64,000 bases of DNA from an uncultured Actinomycetes bacterium (lineage in GTDB: Bacteria; Actinomycetota; Acidimicrobiia; Acidimicrobiales; RAAP-2), in NCBI GenBank assembly GCA_903830655.1, contig CAIKUQ010000045.1, forward strand, positions 19,893 through 83,892, written 5' to 3'. Below the pieces are notes generated by a model. It searched no databases. It worked only from the letters and a program-made list of their open reading frames with translations, and had not been told where the DNA came from. Of this stretch, positions 53,913 to 63,656 are shown one piece after another. How positions within the stretch are numbered: the first letter of the stretch is position 1; every line of letters begins with the position of its first letter. The position numbers and the translations under genes were made by a program.

Positions 53913-54029
53913 TTATCCCCAAACTGTGCAGTAGGTTGTGGTTAAACCCCGCCATCATCAGGGGAAATCGCTATAACCCTTATAGGGCACAGGTTTGAAG
54001 GTTTTTTTGGAAGTGTTATCTGTGGATAA
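53913..54029. promoter_or_regulatory. second cluster of DnaA-box-like sites
   Basis: Three nonamers lie within 117 bases after parB: TTATCCCCA (53913-53921, 8/9), TGTGGTTAA (53937-53945, 8/9 on the other strand) and TGTGGATAA (54021-54029, 9/9 on the other strand). The last sits in the palindrome GTTATC-TGTG-GATAAC and overlaps the end of the CwlM-like gene. The gap 53887-54015 otherwise holds only a short CTATAA/TTATAG palindrome and a T-run. Confidence 0.5.
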
Positions 54030-54906
54030 CTTGCTGAAGAACCTCTTGAAATACCGTGACCACGAGGTGAACTTCCTGTTCAGAGAGGTTGCCCTGCTCA
54101 ATGACCAGCGCGGTCATTGGGGTTTCACGTAAAACAGGGAGGCTCATTCCCGTCAAGTCAACGTCAATGCCTGGAGCGGCCTTGCGCAGAGCCCCCACCA
54201 GTAACGAGCCAAGTTCTTCGCCAGCGAGGGATCGAGAGAGGTAGCCCTGCCAAAAGTGGATATGGAGACCCTCGATGCCAGCCAAAGTCTTGATGGCTAG
54301 GACGAGTCCTGCCCCGCTCGAAATGGCGGCTTTCGAAAGGTTCGAATCATCCCCATGGAGGGGGAGTGATAGCCCACCGGATAAGGCCTCGGCGAACGGA
54401 CCCGAGCCACCAATAAACAGCTCACCAGAAATTCCACCGGCGCCGAGATCTTGAATGGCGTTAACGGGGGTGCGGTCGTCAGCCGAGGAAAGGCGCAAGA
54501 TTTCGTCGAAGGCCAACTTCGTCAAAACACCGGTGACCTCGAGTCCGGTATTGGCTTGAAACTCTCTGAGGGCCGATTCGGACTTCGGGCCAAAGATTCC
54601 ATCTAGGCGCCCAGGGTTGAACCCAAGTCGAGCGAGTCTCACTTGCAAGTTGGCTACGTCATCTCCTCGAAGGAATGGCGTAGCGATAAAGAGCAGCCGG
54701 CCGCCCAGTGTCCAAGAGGCTTCGGCTAAGCGCTCCCAGGTGAGTGCGTCGACGAGGCCAGTCATGGGTAGGCCGCGGTCATGCTGGAAGGCCGATACAC
54801 GCTTAGCGGTGAAGGGGTCGAGCGCGTGTGGTGAATTCAGCTGCTCGCCAACACCCTTCGAGGTCAAATCACTTACGAGCGCTTGAACCTCGAGGGTGGT
54901 GAGCAA
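54016..54906 (-). CDS. CwlM-like peptidoglycan-binding protein, degenerate amidase domain
   Basis: This 296-residue protein has two N-terminal peptidoglycan-binding repeats (about residues 5-55 and 78-135; the second reads LGFNPGRLDGIFGPKSESAL). The C-terminal domain sits where N-acetylmuramoyl-L-alanine amidase_3 lies in CwlM. The zinc motif DPGHGG is replaced by ELFIGGSG, while the terminal region TALVIEQGNLSEQE keeps the catalytic-Glu-like position. There is no signal peptide. Mycobacterial CwlM regulates MurA and does not act as an enzyme, so this is probably a regulatory pseudo-amidase. Position next to trxA matches CwlM orthologues. Confidence 0.75.
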   Translation of the reverse strand: MLTTLEVQALVSDLTSKGVGEQLNSPHALDPFTAKRVSAFQHDRGLPMTGLVDALTWERLAEASWTLGGRLLFIATPFLRGDDVANLQVRLARLGFNPGRLDGIFGPKSESALREFQANTGLEVTGVLTKLAFDEILRLSSADDRTPVNAIQDLGAGGISGELFIGGSGPFAEALSGGLSLPLHGDDSNLSKAAISSGAGLVLAIKTLAGIEGLHIHFWQGYLSRSLAGEELGSLLVGALRKAAPGIDVDLTGMSLPVLRETPMTALVIEQGNLSEQEVHLVVTVFQEVLQQVIHR

Positions 54907-54921
54907 AACGAAATTCCCGAC

Positions 54922-55245
54922 TTAGAGGTTGTCGGTGATCTCTTGGAGCATGGCACCCTTGGGCTTTGCACCAACGAGACGAGCGGCGACCTCGCCGTTT
55001 TTGAACAACAAGAGGGTTGGGATGCTCATAACGGAGAACTTGGTTGCGGTGGCGACATTGGCGTCGACGTCGAGCTTGGCGATGGCGAACTTGTCCGCCT
55101 GCTCGTCAGCGAGCTCTTCGAGGATCGGGGCAATCATCTTGCAAGGCCCGCACCATTCGGCCCAGAAGTCCACCAAGATGGGCTTGTCTGACGACTTGAC
55201 GGCTTCGTCGAAAGTTGCGTCTGTGAGATGTGCGATTGTGGCCAT
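54922..55245 (-). CDS. trxA: thioredoxin
   Basis: This is a standard 107-residue thioredoxin. The active site is [13 protein letters not shown] (C32, C35) and the cis-Pro is in [13 protein letters not shown]. It is downstream of trxB, 48 bases apart, and before the CwlM-like gene, the usual actinobacterial ori-side order. A good Shine-Dalgarno (AAGGAGG) precedes the ATG. Confidence 0.96.
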   Translation of the reverse strand: MATIAHLTDATFDEAVKSSDKPILVDFWAEWCGPCKMIAPILEELADEQADKFAIAKLDVDANVATATKFSVMSIPTLLLFKNGEVAARLVGAKPKGAMLQEITDNL

Positions 55246-55293
55246 GATTTCCTCCTTGCGACGCGGCGATTGCCGCGAGTTCCATCGTAGCGA

Positions 55294-56253
55294 CTAGTGG
55301 GAAAAACCTTGCGCTTCTAACCAGCGCTCGGCATCGATAGCGGCCACACAACCTGAGCCCGCCGAGGTAATGGCCTGGCGATACTCGTGGTCTTGAACGT
55401 CACCCGCTGCGAAGAGTCCCTCGATGTTGGTGTAGGAACCGTGCATCGTCTTCACGTACCCCGCGTCGTCTAGGTCTAACGAGTCGGTGACCAAAGTGGT
55501 GTTGGGGATGTGACCAATCGCCACAAAAATTCCGGTGAGGGGCAGGACACGAGTCTCACCAGTAACGGTGTCTTCGAGGAGAACACCCTCGACGCGCTCT
55601 TCGCCCAGTACTTCGGTCACCTTGGTGTTCCAGGCAAACTTGATTTTCTCATTAGCGAAGGCGCGCTCTTGCATGATCTTGGAAGCGCGAAGAGAGTCGC
55701 GGCGGTGAATCAGGGTTACCGACGAGGCGAACCGAGTTAAGAAGGTGGCCTCTTCGATAGCGGAGTCGCCACCACCCACTACGGCGATGTCTTGGCCACG
55801 GAAGAAAAAGCCGTCACAGGTCGCACAGGTCGAAAGCCCGTGACTAAGTAGGCGTTTTTCGCCAGGAACATTCATCATCAAGGATCGAGCACCGGTGGCC
55901 AGAATCACTGAGTCCGCGGTAATCGAAGGGTCGACGTCGTCGGTGAGCCAGGCCTTAAATGGGCGAGAGGTGGCGTCGAGTTTTTGGACCTTGGTTACGC
56001 GCAGGTCGGCCCCGAATCGCTTGGCCTGTTCGCGCATGTTGGCCATGAGCTCAGGTCCCGTAATTCCCTCGGGAAATCCAGGAAAGTTCTCGATTTCGGT
56101 CGTGAGCATGAGTTGACCGCCGGGCTGATCGGTGGTCGACGAAGGTTCGCCTTCAATGACAATCGGGGCGAGCTGGGCTCGACTCGCATAGATGGCCGCG
56201 GTGAGTCCGGCGGGGCCCGACCCAATGATGAGAACTCGGGTGTGGTCGGTCAT
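55294..56253 (-). CDS. trxB: thioredoxin reductase
   Basis: This NADPH-dependent flavoprotein of 319 residues reduces thioredoxin. It has the FAD site [18 protein letters not shown], the redox pair C143-A-T-C146 in [10 protein letters not shown], the NADPH site [12 protein letters not shown] and the C-terminal FAD motif [16 protein letters not shown]. It overlaps the upstream membrane-protein gene by 4 bases. Confidence 0.96.
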   Translation of the reverse strand: MTDHTRVLIIGSGPAGLTAAIYASRAQLAPIVIEGEPSSTTDQPGGQLMLTTEIENFPGFPEGITGPELMANMREQAKRFGADLRVTKVQKLDATSRPFKAWLTDDVDPSITADSVILATGARSLMMNVPGEKRLLSHGLSTCATCDGFFFRGQDIAVVGGGDSAIEEATFLTRFASSVTLIHRRDSLRASKIMQERAFANEKIKFAWNTKVTEVLGEERVEGVLLEDTVTGETRVLPLTGIFVAIGHIPNTTLVTDSLDLDDAGYVKTMHGSYTNIEGLFAAGDVQDHEYRQAITSAGSGCVAAIDAERWLEAQGFSH

Positions 56254-56657
56254 GAACGACGGGCTTTTCTTGAGATGCGGAATCGATAGATACAGAGTCC
56301 GAGGAGAATAAAGAGTGCGCCGATGCTCATGTAGCTAAGCCACTGGTGCGAGGCGAAGAGGTACGTGTCCACGAAGCGAAAAAGTCCAATAACAAAAAGG
56401 ATGAATGAGACGATGCCCACCACGACCAAGATGATCGAAAAGGCGAGGGCGCGAGCGGCCACGGTGATGGGGCGAACCACCTTGCGCTGGACCTGGTTTA
56501 CGGCGCTGTCGACAAAGTCCTCGGCCTTGGACTGAACCTTGTGAATCGCTTCATCCACCGAGTCACCAACCTTGGCGTACCGCCGCTCCATGGCCCCTTC
56601 GATAAAGGCCTCAACCTTTTTGGACCAGTGGGAAGACTCGGCTTTGCTCACCACCAA
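56250..56657 (-). CDS. two-TM membrane protein of unknown function
   Basis: This 135-residue protein has an N-terminal amphipathic, possibly coiled-coil half ([20 protein letters not shown]) and two helices (about residues 68-92 and 105-125), then a basic end ([11 protein letters not shown]). Similar small proteins occur near trxB and murJ in actinobacteria, but I cannot name a function. It lies 11 bases after degV and its stop overlaps trxB (ATGA). Confidence 0.65.
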   Translation of the reverse strand: MVVSKAESSHWSKKVEAFIEGAMERRYAKVGDSVDEAIHKVQSKAEDFVDSAVNQVQRKVVRPITVAARALAFSIILVVVGIVSFILFVIGLFRFVDTYLFASHQWLSYMSIGALFILLGLCIYRFRISRKARRS

Positions 56658-56668
56658 AATTTAGTGGT

Positions 56669-57511
56669 TTAAATTGGTTCGCGAATCCACGCCACGCCAA
56701 TGATCCCGGGCCCCCCGTGCGTGCCAACGGTAGAGCCCATATCGGCGGTGATGAGGGGGAACCGAGTGGGAATTTCTGAGACCAGATCAATCAGGGCTTG
56801 GGTGTCAGAACACTGTGAGTGAATGACCGAGATGCGACGAATCGGACCCGCATCACGCGCTATTTGGGCCAATGCGGCCAGAGCCTTCGAACGGGTCCGG
56901 GCCCTTCCCGCCTCGACAACAACCCCTTCGCGGAGGGCGAGTATTGGTTTTATTGAGAGGATTTGGCCCAAGAAGGCCTTCGCGCCACCCAAGCGACCAC
57001 CCTTGATGAGGTGCTCGAGGGTGTCGATGGTGGCGATGACTCCTAATTCGGGAACAAGCTCATGGCCCCTGGCCACAATCTCGGCCAGTGAGCTTCCGGC
57101 CTGGGCCATCTCGGCCAGTTCAATGGCGAGCAAGCCTTCGGACATCGTTACCGCGCGAGTGTCAATAATAGAAATTGGAATGCGATCCTTGACCGCCTCG
57201 GCCGCCAGGGTCGCAGAAGAAAAGGTCGCCGACAACAGCGAGGTGAGTGATATGACCACAATGCCCTCACACCCTTGGCTGATGGCGCGTTCGAAGGCCT
57301 CTTGAAACGCGCCCGGGGAGGGGGCGGAAGTCTCGGGCAAGGTCGCTGACTGGACACACTTCGCCCAAAACTCCTCCGGAGCCAGGTTGCGGTCGAGGAA
57401 CTCTTCGGAACCAAATCGAATTGTCAGCGAAACAATGTCAATACCTAGACGTTCGGCTAGCGCATGTGGAAGGTCGCTTGCGCTATCGGTGATTATGCGT
57501 ACTGGGGCCAC
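56669..57511 (-). CDS. DegV family fatty-acid-binding protein
   Basis: This 280-residue DegV-fold protein has IITDSASDLPHALAERLG, TSAPSPGAFQEAFE and GTHGGPGIIGVAW near the end. In Firmicutes FakB proteins of this family present fatty acids to the kinase FakA; no FakA is visible in this window. The GTG start has AAGGAG five bases upstream and lies inside murJ (29-base overlap), so the two are coupled. Confidence 0.88.
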   Translation of the reverse strand: MAPVRIITDSASDLPHALAERLGIDIVSLTIRFGSEEFLDRNLAPEEFWAKCVQSATLPETSAPSPGAFQEAFERAISQGCEGIVVISLTSLLSATFSSATLAAEAVKDRIPISIIDTRAVTMSEGLLAIELAEMAQAGSSLAEIVARGHELVPELGVIATIDTLEHLIKGGRLGGAKAFLGQILSIKPILALREGVVVEAGRARTRSKALAALAQIARDAGPIRRISVIHSQCSDTQALIDLVSEIPTRFPLITADMGSTVGTHGGPGIIGVAWIREPI

Positions 57512-59075
57512 GTCGCTCCTTCAAATGAGACTGCTGCCTTCTTTGACCAACCAAAAGTACTACGAGATAAATTACAATGCCGACAACCGCCGCCGCGAAG
57601 AATCGTTCAAAGAGCCCAATCCCGACCGTGGAGGTACTAGCGGAATAAGCAAAAGCCATGGCGACGAGTGAGAGAGAGCTCGCGGCCACTGTCCGCCGGA
57701 CGTGAACGGACCACAGTTCGGACCAGATGGAAACCTCGTTTCGCGACAGTACCCACAGAACCAGTAGGGCACAGGCCGAATAGGCAATGGACACCGATCC
57801 GGTGAGACCGGCCATGGAGTGTCGACCAATGGCGTAGGCCAAAGCGATGGTGAGGATATTTTGAAGGGCGTAGAGAAAGAAGACTTGGCGGGCCTTTTGC
57901 ATAGCTTGTAACCCCCTAATTCCCAATTGAAATAGGGTAAAACCAGGCAAACCGATGGCCAGAATCCGCAAGACCGTGCCCGCCAACAAGGGGTGTCGCA
58001 AGTCGGCGTGGTGCAAGAACAGCGCAACCAGTGGCGAACCCAGTACCACTAAGAACAACGCGCACGGGATGATGATCACCAGCGATTGGCGCAGCCCAAA
58101 TCGCAATTGCTTAGTGAAGGACCCAAAGTCCTGGTCGGTAGCAAAACGCGCAAGTTGCGGAGTGAGCGACGTGAGTACCGACACCACCACCACGGCGTAG
58201 GGCATTTGCATAAAACTCCAGCCGTAGGTGTAGGCCGAGACCGGACCACTACCCCCGAGGGAGAAGGCCACCGCGAGTACGACGTACAACGAAGCTTGAT
58301 TCGCGAGGACCACGGCGAGAGTCCACGCACCCAGTCGACGAACTGCCGTAATCGCGGGGTCGGCGAAGTCCAGCCGCAAACGCAAGCGATAGAGGTCGGT
58401 GGCACTGAGCGAGGGAAGCAAGAATAAAAATTGCAAGGCCACACCAAAGGTGGTGCCAACACCTAGGTACATCAGGTGTTGCGTCGACGAAACGGAAGCC
58501 ACGCTCGGGCTGGGTTCGACCTGGTGAAACCAAATCAACACCGCAATGCAGATGATGTTGTTAACTACCGGCGTCCACGCGCCAGCGGAGAATCGATTAC
58601 GAATGTTTAACAGGGCGGTTGAAATGCCAATTAGTCCATAGAAGAATATTTGGGGAACAAACCAACGAAGTAATTGAACGGCGACCTCGCGCTGGGCGGC
58701 GAGGTGGTGAGTGGCGCCGTGCTGCATGGCGGTGAAGCCTTGGATAACTTGCGGTGCCAGCACCCAAGCGGCCGCCGAGGTGATCGCCAAGACCAGAATC
58801 GCTCCCGTAATCACCGACGAGATCGATCGCCACGCCCCCTCTTCGGTGTCGACCGCGAGCCGTTCAACGAAAACGGGGATAAAGGTCGCCGAAGCGACAC
58901 CTCCCAAGACCAGGTCAAAGACCATATTTGGCACGGTATTGGCCAAGTTAAAGGCGTCAGCGAGGGGGGTAAATCCAAGCACCCAGGCCAGAACGAGCAC
59001 GCGCAGTAGCCCCGTCAGGCGCGAGGCGAAGGTTCCGCCGGCGAGCGAGAGAACTCGCGAACCGTGAGTACTCAT
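57483..59075 (-). CDS. murJ: lipid II flippase MurJ (MviN family)
   Basis: This polytopic protein of about 530 residues has 13-14 helices and belongs to the MOP superfamily; it flips the cell-wall precursor. It has GTFASRLTGLLRVLVLAWVLG and the MurJ-typical DAFNLANTVPNMVFDLVLGG (each at the 20-residue quoting limit or slightly trimmed), and a later PYAVVVVSVLTSLTPQLARF. The ATG at 59075 overlaps the upstream stop (ATGA); a GTG 16 codons earlier is also open. There is no C-terminal pseudokinase extension like that of mycobacterial MviN. Confidence 0.92.
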   Translation of the reverse strand: MSTHGSRVLSLAGGTFASRLTGLLRVLVLAWVLGFTPLADAFNLANTVPNMVFDLVLGGVASATFIPVFVERLAVDTEEGAWRSISSVITGAILVLAITSAAAWVLAPQVIQGFTAMQHGATHHLAAQREVAVQLLRWFVPQIFFYGLIGISTALLNIRNRFSAGAWTPVVNNIICIAVLIWFHQVEPSPSVASVSSTQHLMYLGVGTTFGVALQFLFLLPSLSATDLYRLRLRLDFADPAITAVRRLGAWTLAVVLANQASLYVVLAVAFSLGGSGPVSAYTYGWSFMQMPYAVVVVSVLTSLTPQLARFATDQDFGSFTKQLRFGLRQSLVIIIPCALFLVVLGSPLVALFLHHADLRHPLLAGTVLRILAIGLPGFTLFQLGIRGLQAMQKARQVFFLYALQNILTIALAYAIGRHSMAGLTGSVSIAYSACALLVLWVLSRNEVSIWSELWSVHVRRTVAASSLSLVAMAFAYSASTSTVGIGLFERFFAAAVVGIVIYLVVLLVGQRRQQSHLKERRGPSTHNHR

Positions 59076-61015
59076 GGGAGTTTTCGCTGGCTCCGGCGCC
59101 GCCACGCGGTCCGAATCCACCACAGCGCCAAGACGAGGGCGGAGAAGAAGGTGAGTAGGTATCCCGCCAGAGAAGCTCCGGCAAAGCGCACCTGTACCGC
59201 TTCGTGGGTGAGGACGAATTGGCCATCTTTGGTGAGCACATTGATTCGCAGGGTGAGTGACGAACCGTGCAAGTTGATGGCGGGGATTCGAATTGATTTG
59301 GTTTGCGAGTTGATGGTGACGAGCTGGGTAGATCCCCTTGGAAAGCTCAGCCCATTCGCGCTCAATTGGACTTGAACAGTTATTGGATAGTGCGCCTTGG
59401 AAAGCAGGGTCACTGGGATGCTGGCGTGGCGAGAGGTAAGGGTGATGCTAGAGGGATCAACACTCAGCAAGCGAAATTGATGAGCGAGTGAATTGCCGAC
59501 TTGAGTTAACGCATTGTCGAGTACAGCGGGAGTGCCGATTTGTTCGGCGTTGGCGAGCCGTTCCATCAAAGTGAGACTGAGCCATGGATAGGTGATGGAC
59601 TGGTTAAAGGAACCGACCTCGGCGATGAGCTGATCAAGGTAGGCGAGTGAATTTTGGGTCCACGCGGGAGTTGGTTGATCGATGACCGATTGACTAGTCG
59701 GGGCGCCGGTGGACCCGATGCGAGATGAGGCGAGCACCGTCGACAGCGGCGAGGGTGCAAGAACCCGGTTGCGCGAGAGGCCTGACAAGAATTCGTCTAG
59801 GAAGTGGCCATCGGCACTGCGGGCGTTGATGGGAACAATCACCGAGCGCTCGAAAGGAAGAGTGGGTGCTTCGTAGTGCAAGACAGAGAGCAGGGCGAGC
59901 AGGGCGTTCGCTCGAGTAGCGGGCCCCAAGCCGGCGCGGTACAGCAGCTGGTTGATCGGCGCGAAGGTTGGAATTGCCGTAATACCTGGGGTTTGCGAGA
60001 GGGTAAAGGGAGCGCCCCAGTTCCAGAAGCCAGATGGTGGAGTTACCAGTGAACTCTCGGCCACCACCGCTTGTTGGACCCCGGCTTTGGCGAGTGCGGT
60101 AAGCGAAGCCACTGGCGTGGTGGTGCGTAGGTAGATCGGTGCGTCAAGGTTTCGACCAGTAGCGGCGTAGAGGAATTCGTTAGTGAGGTTGAGTTGTTGC
60201 TGGACCTGTGAGTCAAGACCGTTAGCCGAGAGCTGCCCAAAATCAATCCGTGGTGACGGCGTAGCGATTACTCGGTGCGCGAGCGAGTCCACCGCAAGTC
60301 GCAAGGCGTGACTCACCGTGCTCGGAGCGATCGTAATTTTTTGGAGGGCTTGGTAATTTGTCGCCAGAGTGACTGGTGTAGCGGGGTAACTCGCGATTGT
60401 TCGAAGGAGAGATAAAAGTTGACTCGAAGAGTTGGTGGCCCCGCCGTCCATCGTGATCAGGGGAACCACGTCGAGCGGGTGAAGAACTTTGTCGTTCGAG
60501 ATAACCACTAAAACCCACGTAGCGGATTTCGCTGTTCCTTCGGTGGCGATGTACTGAACGGGATACACACCGTCACAACGAGTCTGTTGACAACTTAAGG
60601 GAAGAACGAGCGGGAGTTCATTACAGGCGCCCTTGCCCGCACTCTTTTGGCCGGACTTCAAAACCATCGTGACCGCGGCAAAGCCGTTCTTGGTACAGGC
60701 GAGCTGGATGGTATTGGAGGTCGCCAGAGCCACCGTTCCGGGTCCCACCCCACTCGCTACGTCAATGACCTGGGAGGTGCCGACTAGTGGTGGGTAGAGT
60801 TCGGCCTGCAGGGTCGCCTTGGTGGGGGAGGGAAGGGTAAAAGTGGCTGAAAATCGTGCAATGCCGTTGCCGTTCATCGTGGCGACGGTGTCTTGGTGGT
60901 TCAGCACCAAGTCGAGGGTGGTCGCAGCCACGCTGACGTGCGGCCACGTGATCGTCGCGAGGCTCATGAGTACCACGCACAGCGCCCGCCACCAGGAAGA
61001 AAAACGGTGGAACAT
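59072..61015 (-). CDS. DUF6049-like secreted/membrane protein
   Basis: This 647-residue protein has a Sec signal peptide (about residues 10-31, ending VSVAA), a large Ser/Thr/Leu-rich extracytoplasmic part and a single C-terminal helix (about 618-638) with a basic tail (WRRRSQRKLP). Proteins of this layout directly precede murJ across actinobacteria and are grouped as DUF6049; function unknown, but envelope growth is implied by the constant link to murJ. It is divergent from cca. TAGCCT lies 8 bases before the ATG. Confidence 0.8.
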   Translation of the reverse strand: MFHRFSSWWRALCVVLMSLATITWPHVSVAATTLDLVLNHQDTVATMNGNGIARFSATFTLPSPTKATLQAELYPPLVGTSQVIDVASGVGPGTVALATSNTIQLACTKNGFAAVTMVLKSGQKSAGKGACNELPLVLPLSCQQTRCDGVYPVQYIATEGTAKSATWVLVVISNDKVLHPLDVVPLITMDGGATNSSSQLLSLLRTIASYPATPVTLATNYQALQKITIAPSTVSHALRLAVDSLAHRVIATPSPRIDFGQLSANGLDSQVQQQLNLTNEFLYAATGRNLDAPIYLRTTTPVASLTALAKAGVQQAVVAESSLVTPPSGFWNWGAPFTLSQTPGITAIPTFAPINQLLYRAGLGPATRANALLALLSVLHYEAPTLPFERSVIVPINARSADGHFLDEFLSGLSRNRVLAPSPLSTVLASSRIGSTGAPTSQSVIDQPTPAWTQNSLAYLDQLIAEVGSFNQSITYPWLSLTLMERLANAEQIGTPAVLDNALTQVGNSLAHQFRLLSVDPSSITLTSRHASIPVTLLSKAHYPITVQVQLSANGLSFPRGSTQLVTINSQTKSIRIPAINLHGSSLTLRINVLTKDGQFVLTHEAVQVRFAGASLAGYLLTFFSALVLALWWIRTAWRRRSQRKLP

Positions 61016-61074
61016 GCTTCACTAGGCTACAAGCGCACCGCTACGAAAGCCGGCGCATATTACCGTTAAGAGCA

Positions 61075-62490
61075 ATGAATTTAAATGAAAACGCAATGAC
61101 TCGCTTAAGTGAGATTGCGACACTCGCTGAACCGCTGGCCCAGGCCTTCGCCCAAGAGGGCTTCTCCCTCTACGCGGTCGGAGGGTGTGTGCGCGACGCA
61201 TTCTTAGGGGCCGAACTTGGACCGGATATCGACTTCACGACCAACGCTCGACCCGATGACATTGCTCGAATCATGGGGCCGCTGTGCAAGGGAATGTGGG
61301 AGCAGGGCCGAGCCTTTGGGACCATCGGTGGCATTCTGAAAGAAACCGGCATCGAAGCGGAGGTCACGACCTTCCGATCTGAGAAATACGTTGACCATTC
61401 GCGCAAACCCGCAGTGGAGTGGGGAGACTCCCTCGAGGCGGATCTCTCGCGTCGCGACTTCACGCTGAACGCCTTAGCCTTTGACGTTATTGCCGAAGTG
61501 TTGAATACCCCTGATACGCAGAGGATCTTCGATTTCTTCGGGGGCGTTAGTGACCTAGCGGAGGGCGTCCTGCGAACGCCGATTGATCCCGTCACCCTCT
61601 TTCGAGATGACCCGCTGCGAATGTTGCGAGCCGCGAGGTTTTCCGCACGCTTCGCACTCAAGATCGACGCGCCCGTTGAGGCGGCGGCCGTCGCCACCGC
61701 GAGTGAATTATCCAAAGTGTCCGCGGAGCGTATTCGTGGTGAACTTGATTTGCTAATGATGACCGAGGTTCCGTCAATCGGTCTTGACTTCATCACGCGC
61801 ACCGGTCTCGCCGACCACTTCTTTCCCGAATTACCGGGACTGCAACTCGAGCAGGATCCGATCCATCAACACAAAGATGTTCTGCGCCACACCTGGGCGG
61901 TCGTCGATAAGACAAGCCCACGTCTGGTGCTTCGTCTCGCCGCGCTCTTCCACGACATCGGCAAGCCCGTCACCCGCGCCATCACCCCAGCGGGCGTGAC
62001 CTTCCGCTTCCACGAGGTGGTGGGGGCGAAAATGACCCGCAAGCGCATGAAGGAGCTCAAGTACTCCCAGGAGATGATTGACGACGTCTCCGAGCTCGTG
62101 GAGCTCCATCTGCGGTTCCACACCTACAAACTGGGCTGGACCGATTCGGCGATTCGCCGCTACGTGACTGATGCGGGACCCCTACTCGAGGACTTGAATG
62201 AACTCACACGGTGTGACTGCACAACACGTAACGCTCGCAAGGCCCAAGAACTGTCCGCTCGCATGGACGAGTTGGAAATCCGCATCGCCGATCTTCGAGA
62301 GCGCGAAGACTTGGCGAAACTGCGGCCCGCACTTGATGGTACGGAAATAATGGAAATTTTGGCACTGTCTCCCGGCCCAGCCATTAAGGGAGCCATCAAC
62401 TTTCTAATGGAGATTCGTCTCAACGAGGGGGAAATCTCCAAAGCCGAAGCAACCCACCGCTTAAAAGAGTGGTGGGATGAGGCACGGTAG
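61075..62490 (+). CDS. cca: CCA tRNA nucleotidyltransferase (PcnA-type, with HD domain)
   Basis: This class II nucleotidyltransferase of 471 residues adds or repairs tRNA 3' CCA. It has YAVGGCVRDAFLG, the catalytic DxD in GPDIDFTTNARP, the RRDFTLNALAF motif, FRDDPLRMLRAARFSARF (trimmed at the ends) and an HD domain LFHDIGKPVTR. It is relevant here because tRNA-Ala in this window lacks an encoded CCA while Ile and Leu have it. It is divergent from the DUF6049 gene and followed by a strong terminator. Confidence 0.95.
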   Translation: MNLNENAMTRLSEIATLAEPLAQAFAQEGFSLYAVGGCVRDAFLGAELGPDIDFTTNARPDDIARIMGPLCKGMWEQGRAFGTIGGILKETGIEAEVTTFRSEKYVDHSRKPAVEWGDSLEADLSRRDFTLNALAFDVIAEVLNTPDTQRIFDFFGGVSDLAEGVLRTPIDPVTLFRDDPLRMLRAARFSARFALKIDAPVEAAAVATASELSKVSAERIRGELDLLMMTEVPSIGLDFITRTGLADHFFPELPGLQLEQDPIHQHKDVLRHTWAVVDKTSPRLVLRLAALFHDIGKPVTRAITPAGVTFRFHEVVGAKMTRKRMKELKYSQEMIDDVSELVELHLRFHTYKLGWTDSAIRRYVTDAGPLLEDLNELTRCDCTTRNARKAQELSARMDELEIRIADLREREDLAKLRPALDGTEIMEILALSPGPAIKGAINFLMEIRLNEGEISKAEATHRLKEWWDEAR

Positions 62491-62504
62491 TTAATGGGTA
62501 AAAC

Positions 62505-62538
62505 AAAAGGCCCGGTGCTCTAGAGCACCGGGCCTTTT
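62505..62538. terminator. bidirectional terminator between cca and ino1
   Basis: This is a perfect 34-base palindrome: AAAAGGCCCGGTGCTC and its exact reverse complement. It gives a very stable GC-rich stem flanked by A- and T-runs, and serves both convergent genes. Confidence 0.95.
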
Positions 62539-62551
62539 AGTCACCAGCTGC

Positions 62552-63646
62552 TTAGGGCCAGACGGGGTTGTCGGCGCCCTTATTGGCAAACTCTTCTACT
62601 GCGTTGTGCGCAACGTCATCGTGGAGCTGAATTGGCGGGCTCTTCATGAAGTACGCCGATGGAGCGATGATTGGTCCACCAATACCGCGGTCCAGTGCAA
62701 CCTTGGCGCAACGCACGGCGTCGATGATGACACCCGCTGAGTTGGGGGAGTCCCACACCTCGAGCTTGAGTTCAACATTCAACGGAACGTTTCCGAAGTT
62801 GCGGCCCTCCATGCGGATGTAGGCCCACTTGCGGTCTTCCAACCATGGCACGTGGTCGCTCGGTCCGATGTGGACAGTGCCCTCTTCCATGTGCGAGATC
62901 TCGAGCTGGCTAGTAACGGCCTGAGTCTTTGAGATCTTCTTTGACTCGAGACGGTCGCGGTCGAGCATGTTCTTAAAGTCCATGTTTCCACCAACGTTGA
63001 GCTGGTAGGTACGGTCCAGGGTCAGACCACGGTCTTCGAACAAACGGGCCAAGACACGGTGCGTAATGGTGGCGCCCACTTGACTCTTGATGTCGTCACC
63101 AATGATTGGCACCTTGGCGTCGGTGAACTTCTTGGCCCAGACGGGGTCTGAAGCAATGAAGACGGGGATGGCGTTGACAAACGCCACGCCAGCGTCCAAA
63201 GCGGCCTGAGCGTAGTAACGCTGGGCGTCTTCAGAACCTACGGGGAGGTACGAGACCAGGACATCGGCCTTAGCGTCACGCAACGCCTGAGCGACGTCGA
63301 CCGCTTCAGCGGGCGACTCTTCGATGGCGGCGCGGTAGTACTTGTTAAGTCCGTCCATGGTTGGACCACGCTGCACCAAGACGCCGAGTGCGGGCACGTC
63401 GGCGAACTTGATGGTGTTGTTCTGTCCACCCCAGATGGCCTTGCTCAGGTCCTGTCCGACCTTGGAGGCGTCGACGTCAAAGGCGGCGACGAACTCTAAG
63501 TCACGGACGTGGTACCCACCGAGGACGACGTGCATCAAACCGGGGACGTGGTCCTCGGCCTTAGCGTCCTTGTAAAAGGTCACACCTTGGATTAATGAAT
63601 TGGCACAGTTACCCATACCAGCAATGGCGACACGAATGTTTCCCAT
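62552..63646 (-). CDS. ino1: myo-inositol-1-phosphate synthase
   Basis: This NAD-dependent enzyme makes inositol-1-phosphate from glucose-6-phosphate, 364 residues. It has the Rossmann opening [61 protein letters not shown] (catalytic Lys region) and [11 protein letters not shown]. It supplies inositol for phosphatidylinositol and mycothiol in actinobacteria. The ATG at 63646 has GGAAGG upstream; an earlier start at 63742 is rejected. It is preceded by a PadR gene after 10 bases, as in mycobacteria. Confidence 0.96.
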   Translation of the reverse strand: MGNIRVAIAGMGNCANSLIQGVTFYKDAKAEDHVPGLMHVVLGGYHVRDLEFVAAFDVDASKVGQDLSKAIWGGQNNTIKFADVPALGVLVQRGPTMDGLNKYYRAAIEESPAEAVDVAQALRDAKADVLVSYLPVGSEDAQRYYAQAALDAGVAFVNAIPVFIASDPVWAKKFTDAKVPIIGDDIKSQVGATITHRVLARLFEDRGLTLDRTYQLNVGGNMDFKNMLDRDRLESKKISKTQAVTSQLEISHMEEGTVHIGPSDHVPWLEDRKWAYIRMEGRNFGNVPLNVELKLEVWDSPNSAGVIIDAVRCAKVALDRGIGGPIIAPSAYFMKSPPIQLHDDVAHNAVEEFANKGADNPVWP

Positions 63647-63656
63647 AGCTTCCTTC

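Noticed and set aside
54121-54136. parS-like sequence GGTTTCACGTAAAACA
   Set aside because: 14/16 match inside a coding region; probably too degenerate to count as a fourth parS, though mentioned with the array.
61170-61802. 210-codon minus-strand ORF opposite cca
   Set aside because: It is a low-complexity Ser/Arg-rich shadow of the cca coding strand with no start signal.
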